DNA of 64,000 nt from positions 248,001 to 312,000 of the forward strand of contig CAWEDP010000002.1 of the NCBI GenBank assembly GCA_963807925.1, given 5' to 3'. Position 1 is the first letter of the stretch. Each line of letters opens with the position of its first letter. Source of the DNA: CAWEDP01 sp963807925 (GTDB taxonomy: Bacteria; Acidobacteriota; Vicinamibacteria; Vicinamibacterales; CAVVIG01). The notes under the pieces were generated by a model. The model was not told where the DNA came from. It did not search any database and saw only the letters and a list, made by a program, of their open reading frames with translations. Made by a program: the position numbers and the translations under genes. Positions 37,459 through 47,368 of this stretch are shown piece by piece.

Positions 37459-39056
37459 CCCCCTTTCGCGCCCTGGCAACCGCGCTCGCCGACGCGGCCG
37501 CGACCGCCGAGGGGTACGTGTTCATCGACGGCCGAGGCGAGCGCAGGGTCACCTATGCCCACCTGTACGGCGCCGCATCAGGTCTGGCGGCCGCCCTCCG
37601 CGCGACCGGACTCGCCTGCGGCGATCTGGTGGCGATCGTCGTCGGCGATCCGGAGCGGTTCCTGACATCGCTGTTCGCCACCTCGATGGCCGGCCTCGTG
37701 CCCGCCTCGCTGTATCCACCGTCCACGACCGTCGATCTGGCGCACTCCCTCGACGCCACAGCCGCCGTGCTCCGGTCGTCGCGGGCGCGCGGCGTCGTCA
37801 CGACGCCGTCGCTCGTCGCTGCGATGGAGTCGCTGCGGGCGACATGTCCCGACCTGAGCGCGGTCATCCCGTGCGACGCCCGGGGCCAGGACCGCGTGGC
37901 TCCCGCAGCCCCCTCTTCCGACGCCATCGCGTTCGTGCAGTTCACCTCCGGGTCGACGTCCGAGCCGAAGGGTGTGGTGGTGACCGAGGGCAGCCTGTCG
38001 GCGAACATCGAGGCCATCAACGGCCCCGCAGGTCTGGACACGTCGCCGTCCGATTCGGCGGTGAGCTGGCTGCCGCTCCATCACGACATGGGTCTGGTCG
38101 GCATGGCCCTCGGAGCGCTGTACGCGCGCCGGCCGGCTGTGCTGATGACGCCGGCGGCATTTGTCAAGCGCCCGGCAGAATGGCTGCGGGCTATCTCGCG
38201 GCATGGCGGCACCGTGAGCTTCGCGCCGAGCTTTGCGTATGATTTGTGCGTGCGCCGCGTGAAGGACCGCGAGATCGACGATCTGGATCTGTCGCGGTGG
38301 CGGATCGCGGGCTGCGGAGGCGAGCCGGTGCACGGGCCGGCGCTCGCCGCGTTCGCGGAGAAGTTCCGCCCGGCCGGGTTCCGCGAGAAGAGCTTCCTGC
38401 CAAGCTACGGCCTGGCGGAACATACCCTCGCGGCCACCTTCCCGCCGCACGGGCGCGGGATTCGCACCGCGCGCATCTCGGAGCATGGCGACATCGTCAG
38501 CTGCGGGTTTCCGCTGCCCGGTCACCAGCTTCAGATCGTGGACGACCGCGGATCGGAGGTCGGCGAGCGCACGGTCGGCGAGATCGTTCTCGCCGGACCG
38601 TCGGTGATGCGCGGATACTACGCCGACGACCGGCTCACCGCGGAGGCCGTCCGCGACGGGTGGCTGCACACCGGCGATCTCGGGTTCGTCGACGCGGGAG
38701 AACTGTTCGTCTGCGGCCGGACGAAGGATCTGCTCGTCGTGCACGGCCACAAGTACCATCCGCAGGACCTCGAGTGGGCGGTCGAGGGTCTGCCGGGCAT
38801 CCGCCGCGGCCGTGTCGTCGCGTTCGGGGTCGCGCGTCCCGGCGCGGCCGATCGCGCCGTGATGGTCGTCGAGCCCAGCGGCACGGTGCCGGCCGGCGCG
38901 CTGGTCCGCGCGGTGCGGCAGCGGGTGAGCGAGGTCTGCGGGCTCTTCGTCGACGACGTGGTGGCGGTGCCGAACGGGACGATCGGCCGGACCACCAGCG
39001 GAAAGGTGCAGCGGTTTGCCACGAAACTCCGTTACGAGCGCGGCGAGCTGTGCTGA
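37455..39056 (+). CDS. Acyl-AMP ligase (FAAL-like AMP-binding enzyme)
   Basis: A 533-residue ANL-superfamily enzyme starting at a GTG that overlaps the ACP stop. Motifs: AFVQFTSGSTSEPKGVV (A3, about 162), WLPLHHDMGLVG (a sequence frequent in fatty acyl-AMP ligases), PSYGLAEHTLAATF (about 316), HTGDLGF, GRTKDLLVVHGHKYHPQDLE (about 421) and the catalytic lysine in TTSGKVQRF (about 515). FAALs activate fatty acids as acyl-adenylates and pass them to an ACP, which here is the preceding gene. The two-gene set lacks a polyketide or peptide synthase partner, so the acyl-ACP product must be used elsewhere. Confidence 0.88.
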   Translation: MTPFRALATALADAAATAEGYVFIDGRGERRVTYAHLYGAASGLAAALRATGLACGDLVAIVVGDPERFLTSLFATSMAGLVPASLYPPSTTVDLAHSLDATAAVLRSSRARGVVTTPSLVAAMESLRATCPDLSAVIPCDARGQDRVAPAAPSSDAIAFVQFTSGSTSEPKGVVVTEGSLSANIEAINGPAGLDTSPSDSAVSWLPLHHDMGLVGMALGALYARRPAVLMTPAAFVKRPAEWLRAISRHGGTVSFAPSFAYDLCVRRVKDREIDDLDLSRWRIAGCGGEPVHGPALAAFAEKFRPAGFREKSFLPSYGLAEHTLAATFPPHGRGIRTARISEHGDIVSCGFPLPGHQLQIVDDRGSEVGERTVGEIVLAGPSVMRGYYADDRLTAEAVRDGWLHTGDLGFVDAGELFVCGRTKDLLVVHGHKYHPQDLEWAVEGLPGIRRGRVVAFGVARPGAADRAVMVVEPSGTVPAGALVRAVRQRVSEVCGLFVDDVVAVPNGTIGRTTSGKVQRFATKLRYERGELC

Positions 39057-39156
39057 TGGGCTCCGGCACAGGCCGCTGGTCTCGATGAGCGGCGTCCGTC
39101 TTTACTGCTAGCCTTTAGAGGTCCGGATTACCCGGCACGGCGCCCGGGGGTGACAG

Positions 39157-42100
39157 GTGCTTCGCGCAATCAGCTCCCCATCCGCCGCGCGGCGGCTCGA
39201 GGCCGCCGAGCGGACGCTTGCCGCCCACGGTGCCGCTGCCGAACTCACCGTTGTCGGCGCGTCGCGCGGTGCGGCCGACGATTTCGTGCGCGCCGTCGCG
39301 CGTCGCCGGGGCGCCAGCTTCGGCATCACCCGTTTCAGCCTGACCGAACTGGCCGCCCGCGCTGCGGCCATCGGCCTCGCGGGCGCACGCCGCGTGCCGG
39401 GGACGCGAGCCGGCGGCGAGGCGATGGCCGCGCGCGCGGTGTTCGAGGCCACCACGGCCCGCGAGCTGGAATACTTCGGCCCGGTCGCATCGATGCCCGG
39501 CTTTCCGAGGGCGCTCGCACGGACGCTGCACGAGCTGCGCCTCGCCGGCGTGCGATCAGATCAGCTCGTCTCCACGGCGCGCGGCGAGCCGGCGACAGGG
39601 CGATTGGCAAACGCCGACATCGGGCGGCTGCTGGCCCGGGTCGAGGACGAGCTCGATCGCGCGGCGGTCCACGACCGGGCGGGGTTGTTCCGGCTGGCGG
39701 CCCGGACGTGCCGGCAGGGAGGCGTGCGATGGGCCGAGGTCCCGCTTTTCCTGCTGGACGTGCCGATCGATTCGGCCGCCGAACGCGAGCTCGTCGCGGC
39801 GCTCGCGGCGTGTTCGCCGGACGTGTTCGCGACGGTTCCCGAAGGCGATCACGTGGCGCGCGCGGCGCTGTCGTCCATGGGAGCCGCCGTCGAGGATCTC
39901 GCCGATCCATGGGCCGCCGATCACCGGTCGGATCTCGACACGCTTCGGCATTACATCTTTGTCCCCGATCGACCGCCGCTCCGTGAACCGTCGGGAGAGG
40001 TCCGGCTGTTTTCGGCGCCGGGCGAAGGGCGCGAAACGGTGGAGATCGTCCGGCGCGTGTTGGACGAGGCGGCTCGCGGCGTCCCGTTCGACGAGATGGC
40101 GGTGTTTCTCCGAACGCCGCCGCAGTATCTGGGGCTGCTCGAGCACGCCTGCGCGCGCGGCGAGGTGCCGGTCTACTTCGAGCGCGGCACCAGCCGGCCG
40201 CACCCGGCCGGCCGCGCGTTCATGGCGCTGCTGAGGTGCGCCGTGGAAGGGCTGTCCGCGAAACGGTTCGACGAATACCTGTCGCTCGGACAGGTGCCTT
40301 CCGTCGACGATCGTCGGTCGGCAGCCGGCCGTCCACTGTCGTCGGCCGACGGCACCGCGACGCCTGCCAGCGTCGTGGACGAGACCGTCAGCAGCCTGAC
40401 GGGCGTCCCGCCGGATCGGGATGTCCTGGCGGAGGCAGAGGTCGGCGCCGCCGCGCACGAGGAACCGGATTCCGACGACGAAGCCGTGGTGGCGGGGACC
40501 CTTCGCGCGCCGTGGAAGTGGGAAGAGCTGATCGTCGAATCGGCGGTCGTCGGCGGGCGGACGCGCGCCGACGGACAGCAGCGCTGGCGGCGCCGGCTCG
40601 ACGGGCTGGCGGCGGAGTTCAGGATCCAGCTGCGGGAGCTCCGCGCCGACGAGCCGGAATCGCCGCGGATCGAACGGCTCGAACGGGATCTCCGCAATCT
40701 GGAACACCTCCGGCGGTTCGCGCTGCCCGTGATCGACCAGCTGGCGGAGTGGCCGCACAGCGCGTCGTGGGGCGAGTGGCTCGATCGGTTTACCGGGCTC
40801 GCGCGCTCCGCACTGGCGCGGCCCGCGCGTGTGCTGCAGGTGCTGGTGGAGCTGCGGCCGATGGCCGCGGTCGGCGGGGTGACCCTCGACGAGGCCGCCG
40901 ACGTCCTTCGGGATCGGCTGGTGACGCTCGACTGGGAACCGCCGGATCGCCGGTACGGACGGCTCTTCGTCGGGACGCCGTTTCAGGCACGCGCCCGGCG
41001 CTTCCGAGTGGTGTTCGTGCCCGGGTTGGCCGAGCGGGTCGTGCCGCAGCGGCCGCGCGAGGATCCGCTCTTGCTCGACGATCGGCGCGACACGTTGGAC
41101 GCCGGCCTGGTGCGCCAGGGGGAGCGGGGGGCGGCTGAACGCCTCCTGCTGAAGCTGGCGATCGGCGCCGCGACTGAACGTCTGTATCTGTCCTATCCAC
41201 GCCTGGACGTGAGCGAGACGCGGGCGCGCGTGCCGTCGTTCTATGCGCTCGACGTGGTGCGCGCCATCACCGGACGGGTGCCCGACCATCGCGTGCTGGC
41301 GTCGGACGCGGCCGAGGAAGGCGGGGCGAGCCTGGCCTGGCCGGCGCCTCGCGATCCGGAGCGTGCAATCGACGATCTCGAGCACGACCTGTCGGTGCTC
41401 AAGCTGCTCCTCGATGCGCCCGACCCCCGGCTGGTGAAGGGCCGCGCGCACTACCTGCTCGATCTCACGCCGGCGCTGCGCCGATCGGTCAGCAGTCGCT
41501 GGCTCCGCGACAAGAGGTCGTGGTCGCCGGCCGACGGCCTGATCCGCGTCACCGATGGAACCGGTCGGATGCTCGAGCGCCAGCGGCTCGCGCGGCGCGC
41601 GTATTCGCTCTCCGCGCTGCAGCGGTTCACCCTGTGCCCGTACCAGTTCTTCCTCGCGACCATCCATCGATTGCAGAGGTGGGAGGAGCCGGAGCCGATT
41701 GTCCGGCTCGATCCGCTCACGCGGGGAAGCCTGTTCCACACGGCGCAGGCGGAGTTCTTCCGGGCGATGGAGGCAAAGGGCGCGCTGCCGATCCGGCTCG
41801 AGGGGCTGAGCGAGGCGGCGGCGGTGCTCGATCAGGTCATCGATCGCGTGGCGGCCGAGTACGAGGAGCAGCTCGCGCCGGCGATCGGCCGCGTGTGGCG
41901 GGACGAAATCGGCGAGCTGCGCCGCGATCTGAGCATCTGGATGCAGAAGATCGCCGCCCCCGCGCCCTGGCGTCCTCAGTACTTCGAGTTCAGCTTCGGA
42001 CTGTCCGACGAGGGGCGCGATCCGCGGAGTCTTCCGGAGCCGGTGGTGGTCGACGGCCGGTTCACCCTGCACGGATCGGTGGACCTCATCGAGATCGATC

Positions 42101-42516
42101 CGGCCCGCGACGTGCTGCGCGTCACCGATCACAAGACGGGCCGCAACCGTTCGACCCCCACGCTCATCGTCGACGGCGGGGCCGCGCTGCAGCCGGTCCT
42201 CTACAGCATGGCGATGGAGCAGGGCCTCGGCAAGCGCGTCGATGTCGCGCGGCTCTTCTACGCGACCACCGCGGGCGGCTTCCACGAGCAGACGGTGGCG
42301 ATCAACGACTACAGCCGCAGCCAGGGGCTGAGGGTGCTGGAGATCATCGATCGGGCGATCGAGCTCGGCTTCCTGGCGGCGGCGCCCAACGCCGAGAGGC
42401 ACGCGTGCCGCTATTGCGATTTCCGGCCGGTGTGCGGCCCGCGCGAGGAAGAGCGCGTCGCTCGCAAGACGCCGGACAAGCTGGCCGACCTCATCGAGCT
42501 GAGGTCGATGCGATGA
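39157..42516 (+). CDS. addB: AddB-like helicase-fold/PD-(D/E)XK nuclease with iron-sulphur cysteines
   Basis: An 1119-residue protein from a GTG start. The N-terminal two thirds is an inactivated-helicase fold, as in AddB. The C-terminal third is a RecB-family nuclease: GSVDLIEID and LRVTDHKTG provide the Asp and the D-x-K catalytic residues. One cysteine in TLCPYQFFL and three in ACRYCDFRPVCG form the AddB iron-sulphur staple. There is no evident Walker A lysine motif at the N-terminus. Its stop overlaps the start of the AddA-like gene (ATGA), and together they would make a double-strand-break resection complex. Gene naming is by family and order, not by a species-specific match. Confidence 0.85.
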   Translation: MLRAISSPSAARRLEAAERTLAAHGAAAELTVVGASRGAADDFVRAVARRRGASFGITRFSLTELAARAAAIGLAGARRVPGTRAGGEAMAARAVFEATTARELEYFGPVASMPGFPRALARTLHELRLAGVRSDQLVSTARGEPATGRLANADIGRLLARVEDELDRAAVHDRAGLFRLAARTCRQGGVRWAEVPLFLLDVPIDSAAERELVAALAACSPDVFATVPEGDHVARAALSSMGAAVEDLADPWAADHRSDLDTLRHYIFVPDRPPLREPSGEVRLFSAPGEGRETVEIVRRVLDEAARGVPFDEMAVFLRTPPQYLGLLEHACARGEVPVYFERGTSRPHPAGRAFMALLRCAVEGLSAKRFDEYLSLGQVPSVDDRRSAAGRPLSSADGTATPASVVDETVSSLTGVPPDRDVLAEAEVGAAAHEEPDSDDEAVVAGTLRAPWKWEELIVESAVVGGRTRADGQQRWRRRLDGLAAEFRIQLRELRADEPESPRIERLERDLRNLEHLRRFALPVIDQLAEWPHSASWGEWLDRFTGLARSALARPARVLQVLVELRPMAAVGGVTLDEAADVLRDRLVTLDWEPPDRRYGRLFVGTPFQARARRFRVVFVPGLAERVVPQRPREDPLLLDDRRDTLDAGLVRQGERGAAERLLLKLAIGAATERLYLSYPRLDVSETRARVPSFYALDVVRAITGRVPDHRVLASDAAEEGGASLAWPAPRDPERAIDDLEHDLSVLKLLLDAPDPRLVKGRAHYLLDLTPALRRSVSSRWLRDKRSWSPADGLIRVTDGTGRMLERQRLARRAYSLSALQRFTLCPYQFFLATIHRLQRWEEPEPIVRLDPLTRGSLFHTAQAEFFRAMEAKGALPIRLEGLSEAAAVLDQVIDRVAAEYEEQLAPAIGRVWRDEIGELRRDLSIWMQKIAAPAPWRPQYFEFSFGLSDEGRDPRSLPEPVVVDGRFTLHGSVDLIEIDPARDVLRVTDHKTGRNRSTPTLIVDGGAALQPVLYSMAMEQGLGKRVDVARLFYATTAGGFHEQTVAINDYSRSQGLRVLEIIDRAIELGFLAAAPNAERHACRYCDFRPVCGPREEERVARKTPDKLADLIELRSMR

Positions 42517-45500
42517 TCGACGCGGACGCGCGTTTTCCGGACGCGGAGGCGCGGCGCGCGATCGCCTCGGATCTCGACACGACGCTCGTCGTGGAAGCCG
42601 CCGCAGGCACCGGGAAGACCACCGAGCTCGTGAAGCGGATCCTCCGGGTGCTGGCCAGCGGCCGCGCGACGATGATGGAGATCGTGGCCGTCACGTTCAC
42701 CGAAAAGGCCGCCGGCGAGCTCAAGCTCCGGCTGCGCGAGTCGCTCGAGGAACACCGCGCCGACGCCGCCGACGCTGTCGTCGCGAGACGGCTGGAGGAG
42801 GCGCTGGCCACGCTGGAGGAGGCGCACGTCAACACCATCCACGGCTTCTGCGCCGAGCTGCTCCGCGAACGCCCGGTCGAAGCCCGCGTGGATCCCCTGT
42901 TCGTCGTCCTGACCGAGGCGGAGGCGGACAAGCTGTATGCCCGCGCGTTTCACGCCTGGTTCCAGGAGGCCCTCGACCGTCCGCCCGAGGGCGTCCGGCG
43001 CGCCCTGCGGCGAACCACCGCGCCGTCCTGGGCCGGCGGCGACGCAGACGGCCCGATCGACCGGCTGCGATCGGCCGGCCGCGCGCTCGCCGAGGCCCGC
43101 GAGTTCCCGCATCCCTGGCGGCGGCCGCCGTTGGATCGCGCCGCCGAAGTCGATCGGCTGGTGCACCAGCTGCACGAGGTCGCGCGGCTGACCGAGCAGC
43201 CACTGTCGGAGCGCGACAATCTGTTCGTCGATACGGACGGCGTCCGTCGCCTGAGCCGTCAAATCCGGCTCGAGCAGTCGTTCGGGCAGCACGACCTGGA
43301 CGGCTGGGAGGCGCGCCTGGTCGATCTGACTCGGGATCGCGGGTTCTCCCGCACGCGAAAGGGGAGCGGCTACAAGTACGGCCGGGACGTCCTGCGGTCG
43401 TCGGTGCTCGCCGCGCGCGACGGGCTCATCGCCGATCTCCAGGAATTTCGACGGCGGGCTGATGCCGATCTCGCGGCATCCCTCCAGCAGGAGCTCGCAG
43501 GCGCCACGTCGCGGTACCAGGCGTTGAAGGAAGCGGCGGGGGCGCTCGATTTCGCCGACCTGCTGGCGCGCGCCCTGCACCTGCTCCGGACCGACGCCGC
43601 CGTCCGGCACCACCTGCAGCAGAAATTCACGCGGATCTTCGTGGACGAATTTCAGGATACCGACCCGGTGCAGGCGGACATCGTGCTGCTCCTCTCGGCC
43701 GACGACCCGCTCACCACCGATCCGCCAGCCGTGCGCCCGGTACCGGGCAAGCTCTTCATCGTCGGCGACCCGAAGCAGGCGATCTACCGGTTTCGCGGCA
43801 CCGACGTGAGCACCTACCGGCACGTCAGCGATCAGCTCGCGGCGTGCGGCGGGCGCATCCTGCAGCTGACCACCAGCTACCGCAGCGTGCCGGCGATTCA
43901 GCGCTTCGTGAACGCGGCGTTCGGCGGCGCCATGCGGGCCGATCCGGTGGCGCTGCAGGCCGACTACGTCCCGCTGGCCCCGTACCGCCCCGGCAACGAA
44001 TTCCAGCCGGCGATTGTCGCGCTCCCGGTGCCCAAGCCGTACGGGCGCGGCGCGCTGGTCAAACCCTCGGCGAAGGCCATCGAAGAGTCGCTCCCCGATG
44101 CCGTCGGCGCCTTCATCGAATGGATCACCGACGTCGCGAACGGGTGGCGCGTCGTGGAGCGGCAGCCGGACGGCCAGGAAGCCTATGTGCCGCTGCAGGC
44201 GCGGCACGTGGCCATCCTGTTCCGCCGCTTCGTGAGCTTCGGCGACGACGTGACGCGCGCCTACGTCGATGCGATCGAGGCGCGCGGCCTTCCACATCTG
44301 CTGGTCGGCGGCAAGGCCTTTCACGGCCGCGAGGAAGTGGAAACCGTGCGTGCCGCGCTCGCCGCCATCGAATGGCCCGACGACGAGCTGTCGGTGTTCG
44401 CGACGCTGAAGGGGTCGCTCTTCGCGATCGACGACGAGCACCTCCTGGAGTTTCGAGATCGGTTCGGGACCTTCCATCCGTTCAGGATTCCGAAGGAGCT
44501 CGGCGGCAACTCCGGCCAGGAGCTGAAGCTCGACGCCGGGCAGACGACGCACCTGCTGCCGATTGCCGACGCGCTGCGGCTGCTGCAGCAGCTGCACCGC
44601 CGCCGGAACTACCGGGCCGTTGCCGAGACGATCGGCCAGCTCCTGGCGGAAACCCGCGCGCACGTCGGGTTCATGCTGCGGCCCGCCGGCGAGCAGGTGC
44701 TGGCCAACGTGCTGCACGTCGCCGAGCTCGCGCGACAGTACCGAGCGCAGCGGCGGGATTTCGTTCCGCGGCTTCATCGACGAGCTCCGGTCGGCGGCGG
44801 CGGGCGAGGCGCCCGAGGCACCGATCCTCGAAGAGGGCAGCGACGGCGTCCGGCTGATGACCGTGCACAAGGCGAAAGGACTCGAGTTTCCCGTCGTGAT
44901 CCTCGCCGATCTGACGTGCCGCATCAGCCGCAACGATGCGAGCCGGTATCTCGACAGCTCGCGCCGGCTGTGCGCGTTGAGGATCGGCGGCTGGTCGCCC
45001 CACGAGCTTCACGAGCACGAGGCCGAGGAAGTCGAGCGCGACCGGGCCGAGGGCGTGCGACTGGCGTACGTCGCTGCGACCCGCGCCCGCGACCTCCTGG
45101 TCGTGCCCGCCCTCGGGGATGCTCCATGGGAGGGCGGGTGGTGCGAGCCGTTGAACGGGGCGCTCTACCCGGCGCTCCCGACGAGACGCGCCGCCCGGCG
45201 GGGTCCGAGCTGTCCGGCCTTCAAGTCGAAGGATTCCGTGCTGCAGCGCCCCAACGACGAACCCGCCGGGTCCTCGACGGTCTGTCCCGGCCAGCACTCG
45301 TTCGAGGAAGGGTACTCAGTGGTCTGGTGGGATCCCGGCGCGCTCGCGCTCGGCGTTCGGCCGCCGTTTGGCGTCCGGCGCGAGGAACTGATCGTCAAGG
45401 ACGTTCCGCGCGACGTGGTCGCGGACGGCCGCGGGCGGTACGACCGGTGGAAGCTCGGGCGGCTCGACGCGCGCGCGAGGGGCAGCCAGCCGTCGCTCCT

Positions 45501-46047
45501 GGTGCGCACCGTCAGCGAATCGGTCTCCGCGCTCGAGGGGGCGTCGGCGACCAGCGTTCCGGCGATCGAGGTCATCGCTCTGCCGCGCGACGCCGACGAG
45601 CGCCCGCACGGGCCCGGCTTCGGCACGCTCGTACATGCGATGCTCGCGCAGGTGCCGTTCGACGCCGGAGCCGGCCTCATCGGAGACCTCGCGGCCATCG
45701 AGGCGCGGCTGCTCGGCCTGGGGGCCGACGCTGCGACTGCGGCGACGGCGCTGGTCGGGCGCGTGCTCGCCCACGATCTGCTCGCGCGCGCCCGCGCCGC
45801 ATCCTCGCGCGGCGCGTGCCGCCGGGAGACGCCAATCACGGCCTCGCTGCCCGACGGCACCCTCCTCGAAGGCACCGTCGATCTGGCGTTCGAGGAGGAC
45901 GGCCGATGGACGGTCGTCGACTACAAGACCGATCGCGAGATTGCGGCGACCGGCGAGCAGTCGTACCGGCGGCAAGTGGCGGTGTACATCGACGCGATCG
46001 CCCAGGCCACCGGCGCTCGGTGCGCCGGCGTCGTGCTGGTCATCTAG
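42513..46047 (+). pseudogene. addA: AddA-like UvrD-family helicase-nuclease interrupted by one extra base
   Basis: From the ATG at 42513 the frame encodes a UvrD/RecB-type helicase: Walker A VEAAAGTGKTTELVKRI, VTFTEKAAGELK, HGFCAELLRERP, DEXX box IFVDEFQDTDP, and VGDPKQAIYRFRG. At 44741/44742 an extra C (GTACC instead of GTAC) shifts the frame. The true continuation ERSGGISFRGF, LMTVHKAKGLEFPVV, RLAYVAATRARDL and the nuclease domain (LEGTVDLAFEEDGRWTVVDYKT) lie in the next frame and end at 46047. Read uncorrected, the first frame runs on to 46157 as arginine-rich nonsense. Everything except the single base looks functional, so a sequencing error is likely. Partner of the overlapping AddB-like gene. 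Confidence 0.85.
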
Positions 46048-46235
46048 GACGGGCGAGCGGCTTCCTCGAGAGGCATTCTTATGAAATCCTGCGGGATCGG
46101 CGGGCGGCGCTGCGGCCGACGCTGACGCGGTCTGGACTCCGAGCGCGAGCGCCTTGATCGCGTCGGTCGGCTTCAGGCCCATCATTATCCGCCGTGGCAG
46201 GCATCTTGAAAGCCGCGTGTCAGGTTACTTACCGG

Positions 46236-47288
46236 ATGCGCATCGCCCTCATTGCTCCGCCCTTCATCGCGGTGCCGCCGAAAACGTACGGCGGCACGGA
46301 ACTGTTTCTCGCCCATCTCGCGGCGGGATTGCACGACCGCGGTCACGATGTGACACTGTACGCCAACGGTGAGTCATGTGTTCCGTGCGAGCTCAAGTGG
46401 CGGTACCCGCGCGCGGACTGGCCGGTCCGCCAGGCGGCCGCGGCACAGCTGAAGAATCACGATCACACGGCCTGGGCGATGGCCGACGCCGCGCGGTCGG
46501 CCGACGTCGTTCACCTCAACGACACCATTGCGGCGCCGATGACGACGTTTCTGGACTGCCCCGTCACGATGACGCTGCACCACCCGTACGAGCCGCTCCT
46601 GTCGGCGCTGTACGTCCGCTACCCGTCGATCCAGTACGTCGCGATCAGCCATCATCAGGCATGCGCCGAGCCGATGCCGAACATCACGGTCGTGCATCAC
46701 GGCATTCCGCTCGCCGAGTACGCGTTCAACGACCGGAAGGGCGATCATGTCGTCTTCCTCGGGCGTCTCGCGCCGTGCAAGGGGGCGCACCTCGCGGTCC
46801 AGGTGGCACGGCGCTGCGGGATCCGGCTCAAGCTTGCCGGCGAGATTCAGCCGGTGTTCCGCGAGTACTGGGAGCGCGAGGTGCGGCCCTACGTCGACGG
46901 CCGGCAAATCGAGTACGTGGGCCAGGCCGACCGGGCGCGCAAGAACCGGCTGCTCGGGGAGGCCCGCGCGCTGTTGTTTCCGATCCAGTGGGACGAGCCG
47001 TTCGGCCTCGTGATGGTGGAAGCGATGGCGTGCGGCACGCCGGTGCTCGCGCTGCCGGGCGGATCGGTCCCCGAGGTGGTGCGCGAAGGCGTGAGCGGCT
47101 GGACGTGTCGCGACGTCGACGACATGGCGGAGCGCGTGATGTCGCTCCAGATCGATCCCGTGTCCTGTCGATCGTGGGTCGAACAACAGTTCTCGTGCGA
47201 TCGCATGGTGGAGCAATACCTCGACGTCTACGAGCGGCTGATCGCCGGCGCGGGGCACGACGGCTCGAAGCTGTCGGCCGCGAGCTAG
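46236..47288 (+). CDS. Glycosyltransferase family 4 protein
   Basis: A 350-residue GT-B enzyme. The N-terminal donor/acceptor domain begins MRIALIAPPFIAVPPKTYGG. The C-terminal domain has the GT4 signature FPIQWDEPFGLVMVEAMACG followed by GTPVLALPGGSVPEVV, including the E-x7-E motif. The start is taken at 46236 rather than 46194 because the family N-terminus begins there. It precedes an amylo-alpha-1,6-glucosidase gene by about 80 bases, so a glycogen-type role is possible but not shown. The 188 bases before it hold no recognisable gene. Confidence 0.88.
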   Translation: MRIALIAPPFIAVPPKTYGGTELFLAHLAAGLHDRGHDVTLYANGESCVPCELKWRYPRADWPVRQAAAAQLKNHDHTAWAMADAARSADVVHLNDTIAAPMTTFLDCPVTMTLHHPYEPLLSALYVRYPSIQYVAISHHQACAEPMPNITVVHHGIPLAEYAFNDRKGDHVVFLGRLAPCKGAHLAVQVARRCGIRLKLAGEIQPVFREYWEREVRPYVDGRQIEYVGQADRARKNRLLGEARALLFPIQWDEPFGLVMVEAMACGTPVLALPGGSVPEVVREGVSGWTCRDVDDMAERVMSLQIDPVSCRSWVEQQFSCDRMVEQYLDVYERLIAGAGHDGSKLSAAS

Positions 47289-47368
47289 CAGCCGCTCCTT
47301 GCGGCGGTCAGCGCGCGGTACCGGGCGTCCGAAACGCCCCTTCGGACCGAAGAGCGGTCTTGTAAGTC

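Noticed and set aside
44741..44742. Programmed ribosomal frameshifting as an explanation for the broken genes
   Set aside because: No slippery heptamer or downstream structure is visible, and four unrelated genes share the defect at GTAC. An indel explains all of them better.
39556..44933. Frames of more than 800 codons opposite addB and addA
   Set aside because: The sense strand encodes complete helicase and nuclease motifs. The antisense composition is that of a codon-position shadow.
46048..46235. Possible gene remnant between addA and the GT4 gene (a short leftward frame starts MMGLKPTDAIKALALG)
   Set aside because: The first 17 residues look protein-like, but they run straight into random sequence antisense to addA. 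I cannot match them to any family.
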